Assembly (NCBI RefSeq): GCF_052065415.1
Contig: NZ_JBQHUB010000006.1
Location: 1 to 64,000, forward strand
Direction of reading: 5' to 3'
DNA: 64,000 bases
Source of the DNA: Pseudoflavonifractor_A sp022772585
Lineage (GTDB): Bacteria > Bacillota > Clostridia > Oscillospirales > Oscillospiraceae
Both the position numbers and the translations under genes were made by a program. Below, piece by piece: positions 1 to 8,659 of the stretch; the stretch's first letter is position 1; every line of letters starts with the position of its first letter. The notes beneath the pieces were generated by a model. The model was not told the DNA's origin. It was given only the letters and a program-made list of their open reading frames with translations, and made no database searches.

Positions 1-128
1 GGACCCCAATAGGCCCCCGGGGAAACCGGGGGCACGGGGGGCCGTTTGTGGCACCCAACCCACCCCCCCGGTAACCCCGGCCCCCCGGGGGGCAAGAGCC
101 CCCGGGGGCCGCCGTTTGCTCTGACAGC
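1..128. other. G/C-rich non-coding stretch at the window edge
   Basis: This stretch consists largely of G and C homopolymer runs arranged as short inverted repeats. I see no convincing gene, promoter or RNA in it. It probably lies downstream of the DUF1015 gene and of whatever gene precedes the window. Confidence 0.4.
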
Positions 129-129
129 A

Positions 130-163
130 AAGAGTACCGGCGCACAAACGCGCCGGTACTCTT
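130..163 (-). terminator. Terminator after the DUF1015 gene
   Basis: A 14-bp GC-rich stem (AAGAGTACCGGCGC and its complement) encloses a 6-nt loop just beyond the stop codon at 175. On the minus strand it is followed by only a short T run, so it is a moderate intrinsic terminator. Confidence 0.6.
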
Positions 164-174
164 TCTCTCGCGGA

Positions 175-1479
175 TCAGCGGATCTTTTTGGCCTCCATAT
201 AGTAGCGCTTCTCCTGGGCCTCGCCCATGGAGAAGGTCTTGCGGGGCAGGACGCCGTCCAGCACCACGCCGCGGAACAGGTCCTCCTTGGCCAGCTCGGG
301 CAGCTCGAAGCCCAGGTTGCCGCTCTGGGCGGACAGCCTCTCCAGGGCGGCGCTGCCGTGGATATAGTCGATCTTGGCGTCGGGGGTCTTGCTCAGGTAG
401 TCGTCCAGGAAGGCCTGGAGGGAGGCCACGGGCAGGGCCCACTTGGAGTTCTCCACCACCAGGTAGCTCACGCCCTTCTCGGTGGTGCAGGGGAACACCT
501 GGGCGCAATCGCAGGCGGGGCGCTCCTGAGCCACATAGGCCTTGCCGCCGTTGGCGGCGAAGAACTCGCCGGCGGCCTTGAGCACGCAGTCGGGGCAGAC
601 GTTGAAGAGCACGCGGTGGATGGGCTCGATGAGCAGGCTCTCGTCATGGATGTTGACCACCTCGGCCAGCACCCAGCGGGCGGGATGGTCCACCTGCTCC
701 TCGGGGGACAGGGTGGCCTTGACCTTCTCCCAGTTGGCCTTGGCGGTGGCCATGGAGTGGTTGCCGTCGCCGGTGGCGAACTGCAGCAGGGGGGCCTTGC
801 CGTCCACGCCGTACTTGGCCTCGAAGGAGGCACGGTCGCACAGGGCGTCCAGCGCGGTCTGCACCTGCTCGGTCAGCTCGCCCTCGGGGATGAACCAGCC
901 CTCCAGATGGCCGCCGTTCAGCATCAGCTCCACGTCGTATTTCTTCTCCAGCTCGGCGGCCCTGGCGTACACCGGCTCGATGACGGTGCGCTGGGGATCG
1001 TCGATGAGGAGCATGATGTGGGGCAGCTCCATGGGGGCGTTCTCACGGACCTTCAGGCGGGGCGGGATGCGCTCCACCACGGTCTTTTCGGTGGGCCGGA
1101 TCAGGGAGGTGGAGCCGGGGGTGTACTCATAGGCCTCCAGGTCGAAAGCCATCACCAGGCCCAGGCGGGCGCAGGCGCCGCCGGTGTCCCGGCTGAGGAG
1201 CATCATGCCGGCGGGCAGCTCCTCCAGCACGCCGTCAGCCATGTACTGGTCCATGGTGGCGTTGATCTTGCTGATGCGCTCTTCCACACCGGGCTGCTCC
1301 AGATAGACCTCGGGCAGGGTGATGCGGAGGGTGGAGGGTGCGTCGCCCACGATCTCCTCGGCCTGGGCCCAGTACTCGGGCTCGGAGGTATACTGGTCGC
1401 AGGCGATAACGGACCACTTCTGCAGGTCGGTGCCCTTGCGGGGGAAGAGGATCTTGGCGGTTTTGGTGCAGCGGTTCAT
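175..1479 (-). CDS. DUF1015 family protein of the serine cluster
   Basis: This 434-residue protein matches the DUF1015 family, which commonly sits beside serA and serC in Firmicutes. Its biochemical role is not established. It is cytosolic, with no signal peptide or membrane segment. Family-like motifs are visible: DQYTSEPEYW near the N terminus and ATGDGNHSMATAK around residues 235-247, the latter resembling a nucleotide- or phosphate-binding loop. The start has an AGGAGG site 9-10 bases upstream. It lies 84 bp downstream of serA on the same strand, but a hairpin at 1511-1550 separates them, so it may be transcribed at a lower level. The link to serine metabolism is inferred from position. 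Confidence 0.85.
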   Translation of the reverse strand: MNRCTKTAKILFPRKGTDLQKWSVIACDQYTSEPEYWAQAEEIVGDAPSTLRITLPEVYLEQPGVEERISKINATMDQYMADGVLEELPAGMMLLSRDTGGACARLGLVMAFDLEAYEYTPGSTSLIRPTEKTVVERIPPRLKVRENAPMELPHIMLLIDDPQRTVIEPVYARAAELEKKYDVELMLNGGHLEGWFIPEGELTEQVQTALDALCDRASFEAKYGVDGKAPLLQFATGDGNHSMATAKANWEKVKATLSPEEQVDHPARWVLAEVVNIHDESLLIEPIHRVLFNVCPDCVLKAAGEFFAANGGKAYVAQERPACDCAQVFPCTTEKGVSYLVVENSKWALPVASLQAFLDDYLSKTPDAKIDYIHGSAALERLSAQSGNLGFELPELAKEDLFRGVVLDGVLPRKTFSMGEAQEKRYYMEAKKIR

Positions 1480-1510
1480 GGGGTTTTACCTCCTACAATT
1501 CAGATAAGGA

Positions 1511-1550
1511 AAACGCCAGCCTGACCCGGCAGGCGGACAGGCTGGCGTTT
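1511..1550 (-). terminator. Hairpin terminator/attenuator between serA and DUF1015
   Basis: A 13-bp stem (AAACGCCAGCCTG and its complement) is followed on the minus strand by TTTTCCTT. It lies between the serA stop and the DUF1015 ribosome site and probably reduces read-through. Confidence 0.6.
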
Positions 1551-1563
1551 GATGGGATCAGGA

Positions 1564-2697
1564 TCAGATCACGCGGACACGGAGCACGCCGGGCAGAGCC
1601 TTGACCTCGCCCAGGCAGACGTCGCAGACCTTGTTCACGTCGGCCAGGATGCAGCAGTAGTCGCCCTTGACGGCGGAGGTGCTGTTGGCCACGTCCAGCT
1701 TGCTCAGCACGGCGTCCACATCCAGGCCCTTGCCCAGAATGGAGACACGCTGGCAGCTGCCCTTCTCGCCCAGGGAGACGGCGGGGTAGTTGACGGAGTT
1801 GCGGATGTTGCCGTTCTCCACATAGTCCCGCAGCTGCTCCACGGCCATCTTGGCGCAGTTGTCCTCGGACTCCTCGGTGGAGGCGCCCAGATGGGGGATG
1901 ACGATGGCGCCGTCCATGTTAGCCACGGCGGCGTTGGGGAAGTCGGAGACGTACTTGCCCACCTTGCCGGAGGCCAGGGCCTCGGCCAGGGCGGCGTCGT
2001 CCACCAGCTTGTCGCGGGAGAAGTTGAGCAGGATGGCGCCGTCCTTCATCTTGGAAAAGACGTCGGCGTTGATCATGCCCTTGGTGGCGTCGCTCAGAGG
2101 CAGGTGCAGGGAGATGTAATCACAGTTTGCATAGATCTCCATGGGATCGGACACGCAGTTGACCTCGGCGGAGAGCTTGGCCTTCTTGTCGTCGGTCAGG
2201 TGACGGGTGTAGCCATAGACCTCCATACCCAGGGCCGCGCCGGCGTTGGCGACCTTGATGCCGATGCCGCCCAGGCCGATGATGCCCAGCTTCTTGCCCA
2301 GGATCTCGGTGCCGGCGAACTTCTTCTTGGCCTTCTCGGCGGCCTTGCCCACCTCGGGGTCTTCCTTATTGGCCTTGACCCACTCGATGCCGCCCACCAC
2401 GTCACGGGCAGCCAGCAGCATACCGGCCAGGACCAGCTCCTTCACGCCGTTGGCGTTGGCGCCGGGGGTGTTGAAGACCACGATGCCCTGCTCGGCGCAC
2501 TTGTCCAGGGGGATGTTGTTCACGCCGGCGCCGGCACGGGCCACGGCCAGCTGACACGCGGGCAGCTCCAGGTCGTGCATGGCGGCGGAACGGACCAGGA
2601 CCAGCTCGGACTCGGCGTACTCGGCGCCCACCTCGTACTTGTCGTCAAACAGGCCCAGGCCCAGCTTGGAAATGGGGTTGAGACAACTGACTTTCAT
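1564..2697 (-). CDS. serA: D-3-phosphoglycerate dehydrogenase
   Basis: SerA oxidises 3-phosphoglycerate to 3-phosphohydroxypyruvate with NAD, the first step of serine synthesis. At 377 residues it is the short form: a substrate domain, an NAD-binding Rossmann domain with GLGGIGIKVANAGAALG at about residues 138-154, and a C-terminal ACT-like domain ending in LPGVLRVRVI. The D-2-hydroxyacid dehydrogenase pattern is present, including NFSRDKLVDD and the PHLGAST active-site region. The start codon has a GAGGAGG site. It lies 18 bp downstream of serC and is co-transcribed with it. The ACT domain suggests serine feedback, which is known in the family but not shown here. Confidence 0.95.
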   Translation of the reverse strand: MKVSCLNPISKLGLGLFDDKYEVGAEYAESELVLVRSAAMHDLELPACQLAVARAGAGVNNIPLDKCAEQGIVVFNTPGANANGVKELVLAGMLLAARDVVGGIEWVKANKEDPEVGKAAEKAKKKFAGTEILGKKLGIIGLGGIGIKVANAGAALGMEVYGYTRHLTDDKKAKLSAEVNCVSDPMEIYANCDYISLHLPLSDATKGMINADVFSKMKDGAILLNFSRDKLVDDAALAEALASGKVGKYVSDFPNAAVANMDGAIVIPHLGASTEESEDNCAKMAVEQLRDYVENGNIRNSVNYPAVSLGEKGSCQRVSILGKGLDVDAVLSKLDVANSTSAVKGDYCCILADVNKVCDVCLGEVKALPGVLRVRVI

Positions 2698-2715
2698 GCT
2701 TTTGTCCTCCTCGTC

Positions 2716-3798
2716 TTAGGCGTTCTCGGCCTCGAACTTCTTCATGAACTCCACCAGGGCCTTGACGCCCTCGATGGGCATGGCGTTGTAGATGGAGGCG
2801 CGCATGCCGCCCACGCTGCGGTGACCCTTCAGGTTCACGAAGCCGGCAGCGGTGGCCTCGGCCACGAACTTGGCGTCCAGATCCTTGTCGCCGGTGACGA
2901 AGGGAACGTTCATCAGGGAGCGGTCCTCGGGGACCACGGTGCCCTTGAACATCTTGCTGGAATCCAGGAAGTCATAGAGGATCTTGGCCTTCTCCTCGTT
3001 GTGCTTCTGCATGGCCTCCAGGCCGCCCATCTTCTTGATCCACTTGAAGACCTTGCCGCAGATGTAGATGCCGTAGCAGGGAGGAGTGTTGTACATGGAG
3101 CCGTTGTCGGCGTGGGTCTTGTACTTGAGCATGGTGGGCACGTAGTCGGCGGTCTCCTCGGGGATCAGGTCCTCGCGGATGATGGCGATGACCACGCCGG
3201 CGGGGCCGATGTTCTTCTGCACGCCGCCGTAGATGACGCCGTACTTGGTCACGTCAACGGGCTCGGACAGGAAGCAGGAGGACACGTCGGAGACCAGGAT
3301 CTTGCCCTTGGTGTTGGGCAGAGTCTTGTACTTGGTGCCGTAGATGGTGTTGTTCTCGCAGATGTAGACGTAGTCGGCGTCCTCGCTGATGGGCAGGTCG
3401 GAGCAGTCGGGGATGTAGGAGAAGGTCTTGTCCTCGGAGGAGGCGATCTTGTTGGCCTTGCCGTACTTCTGGGCCTCCTGCCAGGCCTTCTTGGCCCACT
3501 GGCCGGTGACGATGTAGTCGGCCACGCCGTTCTTCATCAGGTTCATGGGGATCATGGCGAACTGCTGGGAAGCGCCGCCCTGCAGGAAGAGCACCTTGTA
3601 GTTGTCGGGGATGTTCATCAGCTCGCGCAGGTCCTTCTCAGCCTCGTCGATGATCTGCTGATAGACCTTGGAGCGATGGCTCATCTCCATGACGCTCATG
3701 CCGCTGCCCTGATAGTCCAGCATCTCGGCGGCAGCTTCCTTCAGGACCTCCTCAGGAAGCACGGCGGGACCGGCGGAAAAGTTGTACACTCTGCTCAT
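2716..3798 (-). CDS. serC: Phosphoserine aminotransferase
   Basis: SerC transfers the amino group of glutamate to 3-phosphohydroxypyruvate using PLP, giving phosphoserine. The 360-residue protein begins MSRVYNFSAGPA, the usual SerC N terminus. The PLP lysine is K195 in GGVQKNIGPAG, and the GGASQQF phosphate-binding loop is near residues 74-80. An open frame extends 23 codons upstream, but only the start at 3798 has a good ribosome site (AAAGGAG) and family-like sequence. It is the first gene of the serC-serA unit and is driven by the promoter at 3967-3995. The final phosphatase of the pathway, SerB, is not in the window. Confidence 0.96.
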   Translation of the reverse strand: MSRVYNFSAGPAVLPEEVLKEAAAEMLDYQGSGMSVMEMSHRSKVYQQIIDEAEKDLRELMNIPDNYKVLFLQGGASQQFAMIPMNLMKNGVADYIVTGQWAKKAWQEAQKYGKANKIASSEDKTFSYIPDCSDLPISEDADYVYICENNTIYGTKYKTLPNTKGKILVSDVSSCFLSEPVDVTKYGVIYGGVQKNIGPAGVVIAIIREDLIPEETADYVPTMLKYKTHADNGSMYNTPPCYGIYICGKVFKWIKKMGGLEAMQKHNEEKAKILYDFLDSSKMFKGTVVPEDRSLMNVPFVTGDKDLDAKFVAEATAAGFVNLKGHRSVGGMRASIYNAMPIEGVKALVEFMKKFEAENA

Positions 3799-3995
3799 TG
3801 CAATCGACTCCTTTACGTTTGATTCATTTCGGACCGTCCCTCCCGGGAGGGCATGCCCGTTTTTCACTGGATCTCCGTGCCGTCCCTCGGCTTAAGGCCG
3901 GCGCGGTCCGTCTTTGCAGGAGCTGTGTCCGCGGGACGCCGCCTGGCACAGCTGTACTGTCAACTCATTATAACAGATGGGCGTGATTTTTGCAA
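3799..3995 (-). promoter_or_regulatory. serC promoter and structured leader of about 160 nt
   Basis: On the minus strand a -35 TTGCAA (3990-3995) and a -10 TATAAT (3967-3972) are separated by 17 bp, so transcription should start near 3960. The leader between there and serC can form a stem from AGCTGTG and CACAGCT and a second hairpin around GCCCTCCCGGGAGGG. It has no T-box motif and does not match a riboswitch I know. Control by serine is possible but unproven. Confidence 0.7.
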
Positions 3996-4148
3996 TAAAA
4001 TTACTTAGCTGCTGCATAGAAAAACAAAATAATCGTTTAATGGCTTTCTATGGCGGACGCTATTTGCGTTTTTGTCTGTTTTGTCATAATTTCCAGATAG
4101 TAAGGTCGATCTTTTATCTATTTTATTGTCTCAAATCGTCCTTTATGC

Positions 4149-4186
4149 GGAAAGCCCGGCCCGGCGGATGCCGGGCCGGGCTTTCC
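4149..4186 (-). terminator. Strong hairpin after the alanine-dehydrogenase-like gene
   Basis: A 17-bp almost entirely G/C stem with a 4-nt loop lies immediately after the stop at 4196. There is no clear T run on the minus strand, so it may act as an mRNA 3' end stabiliser as much as a terminator. The 150 bp between it and the serC promoter is AT-rich and shows no gene. Confidence 0.5.
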
Positions 4187-4195
4187 GGTGCAGGC

Positions 4196-5362
4196 TTATT
4201 TCTCGTAGAACAGGTTGGACCGGGTGACCGTGGCGGGAGGCGCGGGGTCCAGGTGTTTCCCGGCGATGCCCAGCACGTCCTCGGGCCGGATCCAGGGCCG
4301 GTTCTGGATGGCGCTGGTCTCCTCGTGGGTCAGCTTGCCTTTATAGACCGTCAGGCTGCGGCGGTAGAAGCCGTCCTTCTCACAGCAGCCGGCCACGCCG
4401 TCATTGAGGATGCTGAGGATCATGGGCAGCATCTCGGCGGCATAGGCGGTGGAGGTGGAGTTGGCCACGGCACTGGGGATGTTGCTCACGCAGTAGTGGA
4501 CCACGCCGTTGACCACATAGCGGGGATCGTCAAAATGAGTCTCATGGCTGGACTCGATGGCGCCGGGATCGTCGTTGGAGATGTCCACCAGCACGGAGCC
4601 GGGCTCCATGAGCTTGAGCATCTCCTTGTCAATGAGGAAGTCCTTGCGCTCCTTGGGCCACTTGACGCAGTTGAGGACCATGTCGGTCTGGGGCAGCACG
4701 GAGGCGATGGTCTCACGGTTGCAGAACATGGTGTCGATGGTGCCCTTGTACTGGTTCATCAGAGTACGCAGGATGCCAACGTTGATGTCCATGACGGTGC
4801 ACTTGGCCCCCAGTGCGTGGAGGACCTGAAGGGCCGCCTGGCCCACGGTGCCCGCGCCCAGGATGAGCACGTTCATGCCGGGCGCGCCGGCAAAGCCGCC
4901 CACGTATTTGCCCTTGCCGCCGTTGACGGTCATCATGGACTCCAGGCCCAGCAGCGCGCCCGCCTTGCCGGCGGCCTCGCAGTTGGGGGAGCCGTAGCGG
5001 TGGGCGTCCTCCGCGGTGAAGGCGATGCAGCCGCTCTTCAGCAGGGCGTCCACCTCCTCCGGGTGGGCGGCGGGATGGATGCAGCCCAGCAGGATCTGGT
5101 CCTTGCGGATCAGGCCGAATTCAGGGGTCTGGAACTCCTTGACCTTGGCGAGCATGTCGCAGCCGGCGTACATCTCCTCCATGCTCTCCACGATCCGGGC
5201 CCCGGCGGCGGCGTAATCCTCATCGGAGAAGCCGGACAGCTTTCCGCAGTCATGCTGGGCCCACACCTCGTACCCGGCGGCCACGATGCTGCGGACCTCC
5301 ATGGGAGTGCAGATGACCCGGCACTCCCCTTCCTTGATATCCTTCAGAATGCCAAAAACCAT
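4196..5362 (-). CDS. Alanine dehydrogenase/PNT-family oxidoreductase
   Basis: This 388-residue protein has the two-domain layout of alanine dehydrogenase and the transhydrogenase alpha subunit. The N terminus EGECRVICTP resembles the family's E-x-RV-x-x-P motif. A lysine in KVKEFQTPE (about residue 75) and a histidine in GCIHPAAHPEE occupy the usual pyruvate-contact positions. The NAD-binding loop is LILGAGTVGQAAL, near residue 170. It probably interconverts alanine and pyruvate with NADH, but a lysine- or saccharopine-type substrate is not excluded. The start at 5362 is chosen because of the AAAGGAA site upstream and the family N terminus; the longer frame has no site. It is a single gene downstream of an AT-rich region shared with the lysine-riboswitch promoter. 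Confidence 0.8.
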   Translation of the reverse strand: MVFGILKDIKEGECRVICTPMEVRSIVAAGYEVWAQHDCGKLSGFSDEDYAAAGARIVESMEEMYAGCDMLAKVKEFQTPEFGLIRKDQILLGCIHPAAHPEEVDALLKSGCIAFTAEDAHRYGSPNCEAAGKAGALLGLESMMTVNGGKGKYVGGFAGAPGMNVLILGAGTVGQAALQVLHALGAKCTVMDINVGILRTLMNQYKGTIDTMFCNRETIASVLPQTDMVLNCVKWPKERKDFLIDKEMLKLMEPGSVLVDISNDDPGAIESSHETHFDDPRYVVNGVVHYCVSNIPSAVANSTSTAYAAEMLPMILSILNDGVAGCCEKDGFYRRSLTVYKGKLTHEETSAIQNRPWIRPEDVLGIAGKHLDPAPPATVTRSNLFYEK

Positions 5363-5556
5363 AGTTTTGCACCCGTTCCTTTCACGGCGCGCCCTGTGCG
5401 CCCTTTTTTGCAGATAAAGGATAGCACTTGTCCGCAGGAAATGCAACGGCTCTTTGCGGTTCCTGCACTTTTTTGTAATTCCCGGCACATTTCATTTCCT
5501 TTTCTCTTATTCCCTTTATAAAAATGGGAAAAATTCAAATTACAGAGCGGTATATA

Positions 5557-5585
5557 TTGACACATGACTGCATATTTGATAAAAT
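5557..5585 (+). promoter_or_regulatory. Promoter of the lysine-riboswitch transporter operon
   Basis: A -35 TTGACA (5557-5562) and a -10 TAAAAT (5580-5585) are 17 bp apart. Transcription would start near 5592, about 40 nt before the riboswitch. The 531-bp gene-free gap 5363-5893 is filled by this promoter, the riboswitch and its terminator. Confidence 0.8.
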
Positions 5586-5629
5586 TTTTACAAATGTTTT
5601 ATTGTTTCAGCGTGCAAAAGTATCTGGAG

Positions 5630-5798
5630 CAATGATGCAATGGTAGAGGCGCGGAACGGATCAGTAGCCGGACGCAGGGGCGGGCGCCCCCCGGCGAAAG
5701 GACGCTCCGCCGAAGGGCCGTCCACCGCCCGGGGGACGGTTGCCTGGGCTGCGGGAGAATATCCCCCAGACTGCCACATTCGTGGAGCGTTATCATTG
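5630..5798 (+). promoter_or_regulatory. Lysine riboswitch (L box)
   Basis: The sequence follows the L-box consensus in order: GGTAGAGGCGCG, an AGTAGCC loop, GAAAGGACGCTCCGCCGAAG, GACGGTTGCCTGGGCTGCGGG, CAGACTGCCAC and GTGGAGCGTTATC. The closing P1 helix is CAATGAT (5630-5636) with ATCATTG (5792-5798). The class binds L-lysine and usually switches off downstream genes when lysine is plentiful. Here it precedes a terminator and a peptide-type ABC transporter rather than lysC, lysA or the usual lysine permease. Confidence 0.92.
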
Positions 5799-5829
5799 AC
5801 TGTTTTTATGGGCCGCCGCCTGTATTCTG

Positions 5830-5872
5830 CCATGGATGTTCCGCCGGTGTGGGATTATCCGTGGCTTTTATT
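5830..5872 (+). terminator. Putative expression platform of the lysine riboswitch
   Basis: CCATGGAT (5830-5837) can pair with ATCCGTGG (5857-5864) with one G-U pair, followed by CTTTTATTTTA. It sits between the aptamer and the ribosome site of the first gene, where a lysine-dependent terminator would be expected. Confidence 0.6.
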
Positions 5873-5893
5873 TTACGTAAGGAGGAACCAACC

Positions 5894-7579
5894 ATGCAAA
5901 AGACCCCCATTCGCGTACTCAGCGCCCTGATGGCGGCCGCCATGCTCATGGGCGTTCTCAGCGCCTGCGACGGCGGCGGCAACCAGCCCCAGCCCAGCAG
6001 CGGCGCCGCTGCTCCCGCCGCCTCCGCTTCCGGCGGCTTTGTGGAGGGCACCGGCGATGACCGGCTCGGTCAGGACAGCACCGCCGAGGAGGCCAAGTAC
6101 GGCGGCACCATGAAGCTCAACTTCAACGGCGCCACCAACTCCCTGGACCCCGCCCAGTTCAACACCAACCAGAACTACACCCCCGGCTATCATATCTACG
6201 AGTCCCCGGTCCAGGTGGCCGACGACGGCTCGGTCTGGGCCAGTGTCTGCACCTATGAGCTCAGTGAGGACAACCTGCAGCTCACCCTCACCGTGCGGCC
6301 CGACGTGAAGTTCCACAACGGCGACACGGTGGACGTAAACGACGTGGTGGCCTCCATCGAGCGCTTCCTGGTCTACTCCACCAGCGGACAGGCCAACTTC
6401 GGCGACTACATCGCTTCCACCGACGTGAAGGATGACATGACCGTGGTCTACACCCTGAAGGACGTGGCCCCCATGGCCCTGCTCACCATCGGCGAACTCA
6501 AGGGCGGCTGCAAGGTCATGCCCGCCGAGATTGCCCAGGCCCACATGGACTCCTACATCACCGACGACGCGGAGATCGTGGGCACCGGCCCCTACATGCT
6601 GGAGACCTGGAACCGCGAGGTGGACCTGACCCTGAAGCGGTTTGAGGATTATGTGCCCTACGAGTCCGGCGGCACCGGCCCCGCCGCCGCCAAGAAGGCC
6701 TACTTCGACAAGATCTACTGCAGCGTGGCCAGCGACCAGACCGCCCGCACCAACGGCATGATCGGCGGCAACTTCGACTACTCCACCTCCATCCTCACCG
6801 ACATGGCCCCCCAGCTGGAGGCCGCCGGCTGCTGGAGCGACAAGAACTGGAACGGCTGGTCCCCCACCATCGTCTTTAACCTGAGCGCCGCCAACTCCGG
6901 CAGCATCGTGCAGAACGTGGACTTCCGCCGGGCTGTCCGGGCCTGTCTGGACGCGGACCAGATTCTGCTCTCCACCAAGACCGATCCCAGCCAGTATGAG
7001 GTGGGCTCCTGCCCCGTGATGCCCTCCAGCGCCTACTACAATGAGCTTGCCGACGCCAACATGGGCCAGGATCTGGACAAGGCCAGGGAGTATCTGGCCG
7101 CCTCCGGCTACAACGGCGAGACCATCCGCTGGTGGTGCGCCGACTCCGATTCCTACTACACCACCGCCCTGCCCGCCTCCGAGATGCTCAAGGCCATCGG
7201 CGTGAACGTGGACCTGCAGGTGAAGGACGTCACCACCTACGAGACCAACTACAATGACCCCGCCTGCGCCGACTTCGACATCTGCTGCCGCGAGACCCAG
7301 AAGTCCTATCTCCACCCCCTGCTGAGCCAGTTCGTGGCCAGCTACGCCATGTGGGACACCCCTGAGCGCACCGCGCTGGTCAACAAGCTGGGCACCACTG
7401 CCGCCGGCAGCGAGGAGAGCATCCAGGCCTTCGCCGACTTCTGCGCCCTGCTGGACGATCAGGTCCCCTACATCATCCTGGGCGACTTCGGCACCGTGTG
7501 CTGGTACTCCTCCGACATCATCCCCGACCGCCAGGGCGTGGATGTGTACTGGTGGAACTCCTACTTCAAGGCCCAGTAA
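5894..7579 (+). CDS. ABC transporter substrate-binding lipoprotein (SBP family 5)
   Basis: This 561-residue extracytoplasmic protein belongs to the oligopeptide/dipeptide-binding family (OppA/DppA). It has a lipoprotein signal: basic start MQKTPIRV, hydrophobic core, and lipobox LSAC with the modified cysteine at about residue 26. A low-complexity Ala/Ser/Gly linker follows. The family signature is visible as LTLTVRPDVKFHNGDTVDVNDVVASIERF. The start at 5894 follows a GGAGG site and gives a proper signal peptide. It heads a five-gene ABC operon under the lysine riboswitch, so its ligand is plausibly lysine, a lysine-containing peptide or a related diamine. That specificity is inferred from regulation alone. 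Confidence 0.92.
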   Translation: MQKTPIRVLSALMAAAMLMGVLSACDGGGNQPQPSSGAAAPAASASGGFVEGTGDDRLGQDSTAEEAKYGGTMKLNFNGATNSLDPAQFNTNQNYTPGYHIYESPVQVADDGSVWASVCTYELSEDNLQLTLTVRPDVKFHNGDTVDVNDVVASIERFLVYSTSGQANFGDYIASTDVKDDMTVVYTLKDVAPMALLTIGELKGGCKVMPAEIAQAHMDSYITDDAEIVGTGPYMLETWNREVDLTLKRFEDYVPYESGGTGPAAAKKAYFDKIYCSVASDQTARTNGMIGGNFDYSTSILTDMAPQLEAAGCWSDKNWNGWSPTIVFNLSAANSGSIVQNVDFRRAVRACLDADQILLSTKTDPSQYEVGSCPVMPSSAYYNELADANMGQDLDKAREYLAASGYNGETIRWWCADSDSYYTTALPASEMLKAIGVNVDLQVKDVTTYETNYNDPACADFDICCRETQKSYLHPLLSQFVASYAMWDTPERTALVNKLGTTAAGSEESIQAFADFCALLDDQVPYIILGDFGTVCWYSSDIIPDRQGVDVYWWNSYFKAQ

Positions 7580-7605
7580 GGCTTCACACCATACCGCTCA
7601 TTTCA

Positions 7606-7634
7606 GGCAGGGGAGGCGTCATGCCTCCCCTGCC
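7606..7634 (+). promoter_or_regulatory. Intercistronic hairpin after the binding-protein gene
   Basis: A perfect 12-bp stem (GGCAGGGGAGGC and its complement) with a 5-nt loop lacks a following T run. Such hairpins after binding-protein genes usually protect the upstream mRNA, giving more binding protein than membrane components. Confidence 0.55.
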
Positions 7635-7698
7635 TTCCCGGTAATACCAGGCCGGTCCAAAGGCCGAGAATTTCCCCATAAAGGGAGGAAGGTATCCT

Positions 7699-8646
7699 GT
7701 GTTAAAATACACCGTCAAGCGCATCCTCTCCGCCATCCCCGTGCTTCTCATCGTGGTGTTCATCACCTTTTTCCTGATGCGGATGCTCCCCGGCGACGTG
7801 GCCGTTCTCATTCTGGGCAAGGACGCCGCCCCCGGCGACCTTGCCATCCTCCGGGAGACCCTGGGTCTCAACGAGCCCAAGCTGGTCCAGTTCGTCCACT
7901 ACATCCAGGACCTGCTGCGGGGCGACTGGGGCGTGTCGCTCTACAACAGCATGCCGGTGTTTGACAACATCCGCGCCAGCCTGGAGCCCACCATCCTCAT
8001 CATGGTCCTCAGTGTCCTCATCTCCATCGTGGTGGGCATCCCCGTGGGCATCATCAGCGCCGTCAAGCGCAATTCCATCTGGGACTATCTCCTGATGAGC
8101 GTGTCTGTGCTGGGATTGTCCATCCCGGTGTTCTGGAGCAGCATCATGCTGGCCTATTTCATCGGCGCCGTCCAGGGCTGGCTGCCCAGCATGTACTACA
8201 CCCCCATCGCCCAGGCTGGCTTCTGGGGCGCTTTGAAGTGCGTCATCCTGCCCTCGGCGGCTTTGGGCTTCCAGAGCATCGCCTCCATCGCCCGCTATAC
8301 CCGCTCCACCATGCTGGACGTGCTGGGCGACGACTATATCCGCACTGCCCGGGCCAAGGGCCTGGCCGAGCGTGTGGTCCTCTACCAGCACGCGCTGAAG
8401 AACGCCATGTCCCCCGTCATCACCCATGTGGGCACCAACGTAGCCTCTCTCATGGGCGGCGCCTGCGTGTGCGAGACGGTGTTTAGCATCAACGGCATGG
8501 GCAAGCTGGCCTACGATTCCCTGATCCGCCGGGACTATCCCCAGGTCCAGGCCATCATCCTGGTGGTGGCCATGGTGTATATCGTGGTCAACCTGGTGGT
8601 GGACCTGCTCTACAAAGTGTTCGACCCCCGGGTCGAGCTGAATTGA
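7699..8646 (+). CDS. ABC transporter permease, DppB type
   Basis: This 315-residue inner-membrane permease has the six-segment DppB/OppB layout: an N-terminal helix (ILSAIPVLLIVVFITFFLM), the short periplasmic domain typical of the B subunit, then the BPD_transp_1 domain. The cytoplasmic EAA-like loop that contacts the ATPases is around DYIRTARAKGLAERVVLYQHALKN. Translation starts at GTG 7699 after a GGGAGGAAGG site. It pairs with the next gene product to form the channel for the ligand delivered by the lipoprotein. Confidence 0.93.
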   Translation: MLKYTVKRILSAIPVLLIVVFITFFLMRMLPGDVAVLILGKDAAPGDLAILRETLGLNEPKLVQFVHYIQDLLRGDWGVSLYNSMPVFDNIRASLEPTILIMVLSVLISIVVGIPVGIISAVKRNSIWDYLLMSVSVLGLSIPVFWSSIMLAYFIGAVQGWLPSMYYTPIAQAGFWGALKCVILPSAALGFQSIASIARYTRSTMLDVLGDDYIRTARAKGLAERVVLYQHALKNAMSPVITHVGTNVASLMGGACVCETVFSINGMGKLAYDSLIRRDYPQVQAIILVVAMVYIVVNLVVDLLYKVFDPRVELN

Positions 8647-8659
8647 GGGAGGTTGGAAT

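Noticed and set aside
3799..3966. T-box in front of serC
   Set aside because: No AGGGTGGNACCGCG-like sequence and no stem I pattern.
46..5521. Long open frames on the plus strand opposite serA, serC, the DUF1015 gene and the alanine-dehydrogenase-like gene (up to 757 codons)
   Set aside because: They are rich in Gly, Ala, Val, Leu, His and Gln repeats, a known result of reading GC-rich genes antisense. They have no ribosome sites and no protein-family motifs.
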